In this document: one piece after another, positions 36,960-48,639 of the stretch | How positions within the stretch are numbered: the stretch's first letter is position 1 | How the letters are laid out: the number at the start of each line of letters is the position of its first letter | From: Zonotrichia leucophrys gambelii | Taxonomy: Eukaryota; Chordata; Aves; Passeriformes; Passerellidae | NCBI RefSeq assembly: GCF_028769735.1 | Contig: NC_088173.1 | Span: 10,251,038 to 10,315,037 of the forward strand | Reading direction: 5' to 3' | Length of the DNA stretch: 64,000 nt | Made by a program: the position numbers and the translations under genes | The notes under the pieces: model-generated | Databases searched by the model: none | Seen by the model: the letters and a program-made list of their open reading frames with translations, nothing else | What the model was told of the DNA's origin: nothing

Positions 36960-39900
36960 ACTCTCTGCTCAAGTGTTTTGCATTCTGTATCCCTTATCTA
37001 AATATGAAAAGATTTCTTGAATTTAAAGCTTTTTAGTGCAAGCTACACAGGCTAAAGAGCATCAGCAAATAGCTTAATAAGAAAATACCTAGCTGTGTAA
37101 TTTAGGTAAGATTACTTCCCCATCATTTATGGGCAATGTCTCTGTCAATGTGTTTCTTAACTGAGTACAGAAAATGGACCTTTAATCCTATCATTTTCAA
37201 GCATCCTTTAGATTAAGAATGGTCCTCATTTTTCCTCCAAGTCTGACTTTTTTTCTCTATTTTTTAGTCTTATAATATCAATAAGGATAATCTATATATG
37301 AAGGAAAACATTACAATGTCAAGACACAAACATCAGTGTATCTTAAACCTAGCTATCAATCCTCAGTGAGGTAGATAAAGTCTCTCAATACCCATCTGTG
37401 CTGGGAATTGAGGTTCACAGGTCTGAAATGCACCAAACCACATCCATAAATCAGTATGTGCCTAAATAGAGAGTTAATATATTTCCTATTTATTATATTT
37501 CCTACATTTGACAATCCAGGCATACACATTCACATACATTAAAGATTACAATAAATGCTGTGCATGACAACACAACTTAGACATTCAATGATTACACAGC
37601 TACTGAAAGGAACACTGTAGACATGGGTTTGCTCTATAACCAGCAGCATGTGGAAAGATATGAACAAAACTGAAGCAAAACTGAGCAACATCTAAAGTCT
37701 GAAAGTCCACGTAAATGAACACAAATAATAGATCATTGTTTTATTTTATTCTGATCTGCTTATGCTGGTTATACCAGTTAATGTCGCTGTCTGTAGGTGA
37801 TTGGAAAACACAAAGTGTCAATGATGCCAGAAAGCAAAGAAGAACTAGCCATTGTGGATGTGGTAGCAACTGTGGAAATGCCAACCTACTTCATGAGTCA
37901 ACACTAAAGAGGGGACACCAAGGCATTTGTCATCTGCCTCTTGCCTGGCTCAGAGATGGCACATCTATTTGCACACGTGTGGCACCTATTGATCAGGACT
38001 TGCACACAGTTATTTTCTTATTATAAGCACACCTGTAGTTGGGATAACAAGAAAAAAAAACCCTCAATTATCTATGTCTCAAAGACTTTTCACAACCTAT
38101 TCAATTATGCACCCTCTTGGATCAAAGAGTTTCTTCATTTTTTAACCTCTAGATCTCTGAACTAACTTCATTGGCTTGTGCTGCTTTTTAGCACATCTTT
38201 ATTTGAAGAAACTCATTAACATGCTGGCTATATAATTTGCTAATCACTAATGAAAATGTTAAATTAGATCAGACATAAAATTGATCTCTTGACATCTCAG
38301 TACACACCTCTTGTCCCTCACATCCCAGCTCAATACTGCTGGTTATCATTATCTTTTATTTACGTTAAGTCCTTTGGACAGTTTTCAGCCTCTGTGTTAT
38401 TTGAGTCAATTTACAATAATTTTTCAATGAGACTTTGCAAACCACTTATTAATTTTTACTATCCCAAATACTTCATAAGATTTTACATACATTAAGCTTC
38501 CTATATCACTATTTTTTTGACTATTCAAAAAATAAATAGCTAAATCACCTAGCTATTTACTAGATGATTTAGAAGTTACTTTTGCCTGATATTCTTCATT
38601 CTTTCCTCATTCTATCACTCAGTAAACTGTGAGAGCTTGCAAAAGCAGCATCTGTTTCCATATACTACCAATGCTTAAAGTTAGGACTCTTGCACAGTGC
38701 TGTAATTTTTAGGGTCATGTTTTCTATCCGCAGAATATTTATCCCTTCTCAGTGGTAGCTCCTCAGCTCTCCATGACTTTCTAAGTCATTACAGGTGCTG
38801 TGGTCACCACCCTTTTATATTCTGGATGCTCAGATTATCCAATCTACGCTTTTCCCCCAACCTTCTGGTCCTACCCCATAATATTTTTTTATCAGTTCTG
38901 ATTTGCTTCCTCATTACAACCTTCCTTAGACAAACAGGCAATAGCCTTTACTTATACTGGTATATACAAAGTCCTTTCATTTCTGCTTTTTTTTTTTCCC
39001 ACTGCTTTTATGCTGCTTTTAATAGGAATAGTAATAAATTTCCTTGCTTTCTACAGAAAAAAGAAACACTGGATTTATATATGCCTGCTTGAACATCTTT
39101 TTAAAATCCACTGATACCCAGCACAAATCATGTGGCACAACTCTGAATAGAAGGCTTTTGTCAGGTCCATTTGTAAAACAAAGGTTATCAACATTTCTAA
39201 AAAAGTTTCTGATTAACTAGAGCTTTTTTATAAATCTTTTAAGAAATCTTAATTGAATATCTGAGGAAAGATACATTGCTCTTATTTAACTATCTAATAA
39301 TTATCAAGTAGATAACCAATACTTTGATATCAAGCTTGCATTATTTGTTATTTAGGAATTGGCCAGAGTGATTAAATTTTTGGTATGTGAAAAAAGCAAT
39401 TCTGGTGCAACAAAGATCATATATCCTTAATTAAAAACTAACTATATCCAGATCTAATTTTATTTATGAGCTTTCAGGGAATAGTATTAACTTCCTGACA
39501 CTACAGAACTGATTCATCAGATAATATGCAAGAAAATTTGTAGGAAATATTCCTTTGAAAGGCAAAACTCACAAAGTAATTATGTCTTTTATATATCTAG
39601 GTATCTGGCACACATTATGTCAAAAAACCTGTATCTTTTCAAGGATTATAATTAGCACTTAGTAATTCATAAAATGCTACTAACTGTAGGATTTAAAACA
39701 CATCAAAAAAAAAATTCACTGGTGAAATGCATTGTAACTACACAAGACAAGAAGAACAAAGATATTTTGTTTCCTGTATACAGCAAAAAACACCAAAACA
39801 GAGAAGAAAAAAAAGCCTGAAATGACATGATTTATTTTCAAAATAATTTTATTTGGCTAACTTTATGGTCAAGAGAAATTAATTCTTAGCTGTCTGGTGG

Positions 39901-41290
39901 AGAGAATTAGGACAGGTGCCCAAATGCCAGCTGCATTTCAGCTCTTGGTAAAAAACTGTCACACAGGACAGGGGACACCAAACAAGTCTGCACTCTCGTG
40001 TCCAGAGCTGTACCAGGAGCTCCAGCACATGAGAATGGCAATAGACCTCTATGTATCAGAGCAGATAACAGAGGGTGAGCTCAAACTAGATGGCTTTGCT
40101 TTAGATGGCTACAGACAGGTGAAAGCAGTTTAATTCCACGTATATTACTTCATATAAGCAAAGCAGAAGATTAATTCAACATTAGTTTGAAAACAAATGC
40201 AGAAATAGTGAGAATGTAATTTTCAATGTGAAGGTCTGTAGAAACTTGCATAAAGTGTTGGGTATTGTTGCATTGAAGTCTGGTTTTAGGGTGCTTTGAG
40301 GCCAGTACAGATTTAGAAATTTAGGTTGAATTTAATGATCATTTTAAACAATCAAAAAAAATCTCTTTGAATGCTTATTTTTATTAAACAACTTTTTCTC
40401 TGGAGGGAAGCTTATAAATGAGTAGAGAAGTTACCATTAGACAGTTGGAATATAAACTTTATCTATTTACATTTCCAAATTCCTTTTTCTGTTTTTATTA
40501 AATTCTTTTTCCCCATGTGTTGCTTTCCTTATGATCACAATCTGACATGCAGCTGATTTTAACTTTAAGCTGTTTATAGTATACCAACTTTCATCTGTTA
40601 TTTGCACTTCTTGTGATCTCTTTGGAGACAGGAACAAGTATTCCCATCTTTACAAGCAGGGCCATAACTATTGTGGGAGCTACCAGAATAAGTACTAATA
40701 ATGACAAGAGTAATAATTTAGACAGCTCTCTCTTCTCTGCTCTATCAGAATCAGTTCACCCATACAACATTAGCACTTCACTATCATCCACCAATGATCT
40801 GCCAAAATATTTAACTTAAAAACTGACAGAAGTCTTGGCTGCACACACAGTGAAGTACTGAAAAACTGGAAAGCAAGCTGTATGCTGCCTATTCATATAT
40901 TCTTTATACACATACATGGAGCAGCATTATGAGCATCATCATGAGCCTAAAAGCATTTCTCACACTCAATAAGGTTTTGGCCAGGAAAATCAGTATCACA
41001 TAAAAGCAGTCACCTGTATTTGCAGATACAAGATTTCAAACAAAAGACTGCATCAAAAGACCTAAAACTTGAAGTCAAAAACAAGCTACGGAATTCTGTG
41101 AAATTGAGCATGCTAAAAGGCAAGAGATTGTCAAGTTCCTGAACGCACAGAAACAATAATCTAAACCTGTATAAAAAGTCCAGAACATAAAGTAACAAAA
41201 TAAGGAACACTTCCTAGAGTCATCATTGATGTTTCTCTGATGCCACCAGCTCAACATACAGCAGGACTCCAGGTCAAACAACTTTAGCAC
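36960..41290. other. AT-rich noncoding DNA
   Basis: No gene is recognised. Open frames reach 103 codons (37715-38026, plus) with no recognisable character. A GC-richer patch at about 39890-40135 is open for 78 codons but matches no repeat or protein I know. Confidence 0.55.
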
Positions 41291-41301
41291 TGGCAATTAA
41301 C

Positions 41302-41367
41302 AGATATTCTTCTGACTTACTTTTAATACCTCTCCTGAGGGATTAAAAGTAAGTCAGAAGAATATCT
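41302..41367. repeat. Perfect 26-bp inverted repeat forming a compact hairpin
   Basis: The 26 bases at 41302-41327 are exactly the reverse complement of 41342-41367. The intervening 14 bases add one A:G mismatch, four more pairs (CCTC at 41329-41332 with GAGG at 41337-41340) and a 4-nt loop, TCCT. The single-stranded form is thus a hairpin of about 66 nt with 30 pairs. Beyond the arms, one mismatch is followed by four more complementary bases (TTAA). Perfect arms in otherwise decaying neutral DNA imply recent origin, constraint, or a library or assembly artefact. The length suits a microRNA precursor, a foldback element or a template-switch inversion. No known microRNA seed was recognised. 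Confidence 0.9.
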
Positions 41368-41439
41368 CTTAAACCACCCCACTGTCCCCAAAAACCTACC
41401 TTAAAAACATGTTATCCAGAGCAGCACATGCAACTCCAC

Positions 41440-41690
41440 ATCTCAGTTGAGTTACACTCCAAAGAACAGGGGACTCCAGTTCAGACAAGGGCAACAACAA
41501 AGAAAAAAGGTTTGTAGCAACTGCCCTACAGTGAAGGATTAAGAAAGCTAAGACTCCTTAATTTGGAGACCATGACACAAAAGGAACATCACATTTACAC
41601 TTCAAAATTTTCTGTATCTAGTGAATGACTGCAATACTATTACTCACTAAATGAATAACACTAGAACCAAGAAAAACCCAAAACCCCAAC
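41440..41690 (+). mobile_element. Ancient CR1-like LINE relic
   Basis: GGACTCCAGTTCAGACAAGG at 41471, GAAGGATTAAGAAAGCTAAG at 41535 and ACACTTCAAAATTTTCTGTA at 41597 resemble, in order, the part of old CR1 subfamilies between the end of the reverse transcriptase and the 3' UTR. Divergence is high and the boundaries are approximate; similarity could be partly coincidental. Confidence 0.4.
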
Positions 41691-41709
41691 CCTCACAGGA
41701 CAAAGAAAG

Positions 41710-44660
41710 AAGTTAAAATACAAGAAAAATCTAACTTGCCAATGTCCCTGAAAATGCAGTTCATGGACAAAAAAAAACAAAAAACAAAAAAACCATGCTA
41801 TTCCCCAAATAGCACTTCTCCTTATTCTCAGTTGGAGAACATTAAGCTGGATGGTCAATTGCTGTGACTCAGCTGGACTTTCTTGTGCTGCAATCTGTTT
41901 TACCTTTTATCAAGAAATTCTATTCTTTCATTAAAAGAATGAAAATGCAATAATTAATAACAGACTGCCCAATAAGTATGCGTTTGCACTAACTAAGTAA
42001 ATATACAGCACTTCAACATAAAACATCAGAATTTACTTACTACAAGGAATAAAAACCTAACAGAAAACACCCCACCTTCCAAAGCATTTTTCCCTGAATA
42101 ACCTGGAAGGATCAAAGGAATGAGTGCACCCTGTTTACTGACATAACTACACACCTACAAAAAGTCAGTCACAGCTATCCGAGACTTTTATGGACATCAT
42201 ATTAAGGACTGTGAAGTAACTAAAGCTGACAATGTTTTTCTTTCAAAAGAAAGAAAATCTGTGTCTATACTTGTGATATCAAACTGCAGTGCTTTCTCAA
42301 AAATAAGTATTTTCAAAGGAATAACAACTGCCAACCTAGTGAAGAGCAATATAGAAAATTATATTCAGATAAAAATTCTGGTCTCTTATCGGGGGTAAAA
42401 AACTCAATCAAATTCTGTCCAAGTCATCAATATATCCCAGTTTTTCAGGTCACAAATATGTCCTTTATTGCTTTCAGCACCCACCTCTTGCTAAGGGTAT
42501 CCTCTTTTGGTTCTTCTGTTAAAACCAATCAAACAAGAAAAACAATAACACCAAGGCTCTGTTAAAGAATTAAGTACTTGATGGTAAACTTTTTACTTCT
42601 TACCTATGATGATCTATCTCTTATAAGGTATTTTTGCTTACAGACACTAGGTTGAATCCACTTCAGCAGCGCTGGCTTTTAATTGTTGGAACTACAGAGT
42701 ATAGAACCACTCACTATCTGTTTGCATCTGAAGTCATTAGAAGTGGAAACCAGAAAACTCTGTGTTAGTACCCAATCCCGCAGATTGCTGGCTGATATTG
42801 TGTTCTCTCTGGCAATTTTATTCACTTACTGGGATCTATACATATTCAAACTCATTAAACTATTTTAGTTCCAAGTACTAAATCTAGCAGAAGTTTCAGG
42901 TCCAGATATCTGGTAGAAATATTCAAGCTCAAGTGCTCCTATAGAGCTAGTGAAACAAAATTCTTGCAGTCAGACCCTTGGAAAGTCAAGAGTACATAAA
43001 GAAGGAGTGATAAAGTCAAAAAAGACAAGTGTTTTTATGTCCTCTGAGAAGAAGTCTAGGAAGCCTAAAAGGACAAAGCCCAAATGTTGTGGTTTGATAT
43101 GCAATTAAAACTAAGAAATGTTCATTAAATATTCATTGATTCCTAAGTGAAGGTGGTACCCTAAATTCACTAATTCTACTTGTGTGTGCATAGGAGATTT
43201 TACTTCAATCACTCAGATATCCTGACAAATTCTGTAGGTCATGAAATCTAATGTGTAGTAATTGCACTGTGTCACAGACATAAAACCACACATTAAATAC
43301 TAATTGAAATTAGGTTGAGTCAGAACATTTCTAGAAAAACAGGTTCTGTCACTGAGCTTAACACTGAAAATTGCACCCTTTCACACCAGCACACCATACT
43401 ATGGAAATTAGCTTTATTTTTGATTCAAATAAGAACCAGATAGCAGGTAATACAGAGAAAAACTTGGATTATACTATTTGATTCTGGAATTCCTAAATTT
43501 CAAGTGAAAAGTTAAAAGAACAAGCCATTTGAGAATGCTTTATTTAATGAGCAGTCCTATGCCACTGGTTAGAATTTGGCAGTTAAACCATCAGAAATCA
43601 CTGAGCCAGCATATAATTAGGATGGAAATGCAGCTATGCATAATGCCCATAATTAGGCCTATGAAAGCTGAAACAAGCAAAACCATTAAATCAGTCAATG
43701 TTTAAATCAGATGGTCAGTGTACCTACTCACTGAATTGTTTGCACGTGGTTTCTGAGGTCCATAGGTGAACTGCAGGTCATACACACTGTGCAGGCATTT
43801 TGCAGGAAACCACGCTTTGTTGGCTCCGACTCTGATTTAAGATTTATCACCTACCATGTTCCAAGTACTGTTACAGTGCACTGCAAAGACAGCACAGCAC
43901 ACTGACCAGGCTAGCAGCTTTTTGAATAAAATAGAAAATAGATAGCCCAAGTTGACAAAAACACAGCCAGTTAGTGCATATCATCTACTATGTATTAATG
44001 CCTTGAGTGTTTTTGTAGTGAATTTGCTTTGTATATCCTTAGCAATTATCCATCATATTTCCATGCTCCAGTTTCTTTTGTGTGCTTCCTTGCTTCAGTA
44101 ATAATTTTTAAGTTCAGTGATCAAAAAAGCTCACCTATGCAATTGCCCTTTTACAACAAACACATGACACTATCTCCAATGCATCTGGACAAATGCATTA
44201 GAGAAGATCTGGGAATTTTTGTCTGAAGCTTTTCTACATGCAAGAAGAAATTCTTTAAACATACCAATTTGTGCCAAAAACCACTTCCGAATTCTGGTAA
44301 ATTTTTTTTTAAAAGTTATTCACAACACATTAAGGGCTTTACTTCTGCTATTTCTGCCATGGGGAAACCTGATTACTCATCAGACTTGTGAGATTTAACC
44401 ACAAAGACTTGCAAAAGACTGTCCTATATACTGAAGTCCCAGGACTCTCAATTCTGACATTAACTGTATTCTTACCTACCTTTTCCTGACTAACAAGACC
44501 TGAAAAGAAAATAGTTTTATGTATATGGACTGAGTAACACACACTGAGAAACAACAAAACGCCTAAAGCCTATCTAATTTGAGATTTAAAAAAAAACTTT
44601 TTTACTGTGAGGACATCCTCCACCTGTTTATTTCCACCAAAACTTTGATATAAAATAAAC
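41710..44660. other. AT-rich noncoding DNA
   Basis: No gene or repeat family is recognised. An A-rich CAAAA tract lies at 41768-41792. A moderately complex stretch at 43730-43920 is unassigned. Confidence 0.6.
41768..41792. repeat. A-rich (CAAAAA)n tract
   Basis: Interrupted poly-A with C interruptions at near-regular spacing. Confidence 0.7.
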
Positions 44661-44676
44661 ATATTTCTTTTTTCAG

Positions 44677-44896
44677 CCCTCTTGGGAGTGAAGGGAAACA
44701 CCATTTACAGCTCAGCCATAGATATCATCAGCACAGATACTGGAGTATGCAACACATTCCACAGTTCCTGCGTTGCCCTGACAAAATTAGACCAATTCAT
44801 TTGGAGGAAATCTGTTTATCTGCTTTATGCAAAAATCAGGAGGCAGACTGTAATACTGAAATTGAAGGAGCAGGAACACAGAGTTCTTCTGACATG
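44677..44896 (+). other. Candidate exon with two open frames (unproven)
   Basis: A pyrimidine-rich acceptor (TTTCTTTTTTCAG) ends at 44676 and an ATG|GTAAAA donor-like site lies at 44896/44897, bounding 220 bases. Two of the three plus frames stay open across it. One continues to 45007; its peptide has four cysteines between residues 34 and 59 of the frame, as read from the acceptor. The other ends at 44900. No protein family is recognised in either. Two open frames at once argue for low stop density rather than coding selection. Part of the longer frame contains a 9-bp tandem duplication at 44942-44959. Confidence 0.13.
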
Positions 44897-45009
44897 GTAA
44901 AAAGCACGGGAATTATGCTTGTAGCCATCCATCTGGTATTTAATCCAAGTAATCCAAGTTTATTGTTCTTTCACAGTTTTTGTACATCTACCTCTATATG
45001 TCCCTAAAA

Positions 45010-48000
45010 AATCTTAATACAGGACCCACTGGACATAGACAGTACTTCATTAATTTCAATGTGTTTAATATGTTTTAATATGTTACCCCTGCAGCAATGG
45101 TATTCATTTAGGAAAGATTCACTCACTTAATGCCTTCCATATTTTCTTGGCTCATAAAGAGCTACACAGTACAGCAGGGAGCATATTGTAGAGTTATTAA
45201 ATGCTATTATTAAATATGTCATATTACTGCTGAAATCTGTACAAGGCAAGAAAATAGAGAACCATCAATATTTGAACTTCAAATATTATATAATATTTCA
45301 GTAGCTACATTTTCACTTCATAATTCCAAAAGGTCTCAACAGAACCTACATATAATCACAACTGAAGGTGAATATATTACAGTAAATGTGACAAGTTAGA
45401 TGATAACTGTGGTGTTAGGGTTTAAAGATTTGCAGTCATGATGTGACTGCATTATGCATAGTGATAGCTTTCATAATTTATTCATAACCTTAGGAATACT
45501 ATGAAAAATATAGAGGCACTTTAAAAACCATATCAATGATATGTGCATCATTCAGTAGTTGAAACTCATTTACTGTGTGTTCTCATTTGCTTTAGTGCAT
45601 TATTTTGCTGAGGGCCAGATTCCAAAATAGTAGCAGTTTTCTTGCTGCTTATGTCATTTTACTGAAGCACTGAAAAGTTTGGGTTCTCTAAGATCTTTTA
45701 TATCATCTTCTAGTAAAAATCCAGAATTTACTGAGATTATGTATTAAGGAGCTCCCCATGGAAGTAAAAACTGAAAAACCCCAAAGGTTTATATTAATTA
45801 TTAGAGAAGTCAAGGCACTGTTACTTTCCATGTAGTCAAGACTTGGTACCACAGCTGAAGATGCCATGTCAGCCTCCTGGCCCACATGGGCAAGGAAATG
45901 ATGCTGCCCAGGGATAAACGGTGCACGTTGTACCACACAGCTGGAGTGTGTCACCTCCAGAGCTGTCATCCTGGGCTCTACAAGGGACAGAGCCCCCATG
46001 GACTGTGTGAATTTAACTAACACAGAATTTACATACATACCTACAAACAAAATGTACAAATAGAGACTAAATAGAGAAAAGAATGGACTAGAGCTCTGGC
46101 CAACAATGAAAACATGCTCAGGAAGTCAAGTCATCCATGAAATGCCAAGACAAAAAGGACTAATAAAACCTTTGACTAAACACAGAAACACACCTACATA
46201 CAAACATATATATATATTTTAAAAATATATCATGTTAATATATACTCTGAGATAGACCTTGCAGTGTATCTTTGCAGCTCATCAGAGATCTCAACAGCTG
46301 AGTTCCTTTCTCAAAATGGATTCTGAAGGATTAGGAAATACATTGAAAGAAAAATACAAATAAAATTTTAGTACCTAAGAATCTATTTTACAATTAAATA
46401 TTTAGAGAGTTCAAGCTGTTTCCTTAAACAGAACATATCAGGAATAACTTGATTACTCCATGAAAGTATCTTCACAGAGGAAAAAAGGTAGGTAGTAGAG
46501 AGTTCTTTAATCTAGCTGAGAAAATGAAACAGGAAGCAAAGGTTAGAAGCTAAAGTGACACATATTACAATTAGAAATTAGGCACTCATTTCTACCACAA
46601 CCAATTAACAAGTACATTTGTAAGTTCTTTTCCTGTTGAAGCCTTTTGAAGAGCTCTTTTGTAATCTGAAAAGAAACAATTTTATGTGAAGTTTTGAACA
46701 CACTTCCTGCTGCCTCTTTAGATTAAAATGTAACAACTGATTACATAAAATGAATTGCCAGCTAGGATAAAAGGGACAAGGAGGAGAAACACCCTTTTTT
46801 TCCTCCCTGCAACGGAAGAACTAGAACTTGGTAAAATAGATACTTACACAAGTTTCACCTCACATACTACAGCTCAAAGGAGTCCACCAATTTATCAGCA
46901 TTGCTCCCACAGAAAGAAGTTCTGCCTTAGGACTTGGGGTACTGCAGTCATAGAATTCTTAGTTCTAAATAAACATCCAGTAAGTTTTTGGACTCAGTTT
47001 CAAAAACAGAAGCAAAAGCTTTTAACATCTTTTATAAAAAAAATTGTGCCATTTCATGTCAGTCATTTTTAGTTCTGAATCTAACAAAAGACACCGTAAT
47101 GAAATGTCTCACCAGTGACTGAACAAACTGAAAAAAACACAGTTGAGCTTTCAGTAACATTAGGCAGGCAATATTAACAGATTATATTCTACACTGAAAA
47201 TTGTAACAAGAATAATAATTGAAGTCTATTGCCAAATCAACAGTAATGTAAAACATGCAAGTAGTCTAGCTAAAAGGTTTCTAGTCATTTTTCCAGATAC
47301 GCTTACAGGCTTAAAATAAGCTGATGAACTAAAAGCACACAGGAGAGTAGACAATTTTGATTATTTGGCCATTTAATATATGCTAAGCATGAAAAGAAGG
47401 ATACTAAGAAATTTACACTACTCTGTAGCTTCCTAATTTTATCTTATCATTGAAGAATCTAATGCAGAGCAAGCTGGTTGAATCATTTAATTTCTTGCAA
47501 TTTTTTTGCTAATTGTAATGCAAATATCATTGACTACATTTTTCTTCTGGGTAAGATTATTCTACCACCAATAGTGGGGAAAACAGCCTTTTTTCATTTC
47601 TTTCCACAAGAAATATATTATGTCTATATTTTGACCGATTTAATTTTATCTCTTTTCTTCAGTCTTTTTCCTATCAATTATACATTAGATTAATATTTGA
47701 CTATACAATTAAACAAAAGCTGATTTTTTTTCCCCTAAGTTTGGCAAAATAAATTTCTTCAAGTGCAATGTGTACAGTAATCTCTAGAAGCTATTTTATT
47801 TCCGGAAGTTATCTGAACTCTAAAATTTGCTGTCTTTTGACATTTATTCCAATAAATGTGAATTTTACACTTTTACAAAGTTTTGACTCCGTGGTTATTC
47901 AGGCATACATTCCACTCACTTTCTTGAGTTATACAGCCAATGAACTGTTTGACACTGAAATCAAACTGCTCACTGTTGCTCAAGTGTGCCTGCCCTGCAG

Positions 48001-48630
48001 CTGCGTGGTCATGTGCAGCTTCTGCTGCTCCAGATATACCAACAAGCCAAGACTGAATGCCAGTCAATAGATCTGCCTTAGCAAAAAGATTTATATACTC
48101 TTCTATAGAGAAAAATAACTTCAAAAGTGTAGCTCTTCCAATGTGTCTTTCTCAATGACCTCAGTCTAGGGTCTAAAAATGGGGAAAACAGCAAAACAGA
48201 AAATAGCAAGAGCACCATTTGTGATCTTTATCACTGTCATTTGTCTAGCGTTACTGAATTCCATGAATACTCAAGAAGAAACATAAAAATATGGTAAATG
48301 GTGAGAATCATTTAAAAAACTTTGTCATAGTTTCATGGTGAGAAAGGTGCATGTTGCATGCAAGGAATTACACTTGGATTCCAAAAGTCCTTGGTGGAAG
48401 AGTGCAGTAGACTCTAGAGTTTACTTTGTTTTGATTCATCTTGTTCCAAAATATCACCAGAAACAGCAACATTATCAAATATCCTGATTTTTAAGTTGTT
48501 TCAATGAAGGATTTACCAAAATTATATCTTGTAAGTTACTTTTGAATCTACAACTGAATAATATAGATTGAACAGAGTGAAACAAAGGCATGTTATTGCT
48601 TTAAAAATGTTGTTCTACTGATTAGTACTA
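45010..48630. other. AT-rich noncoding DNA with one GC-richer patch
   Basis: No gene is recognised. A GC-richer patch lies at about 45835-46020, within a 118-codon minus frame (45703-46059) that matches nothing I know. A TA-rich run occurs at 46206-46232. Open frames at 46755-47072 and 47768-48070 (about 100 codons each) look random. Confidence 0.55.
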
Positions 48631-48639
48631 CCGAGTCAG

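Noticed and set aside
47880..48060. Weak resemblance to ancient amniote repeat words (TTATTCAGGCA...)
   Set aside because: Similarity covers too few bases to name a family; left unassigned.
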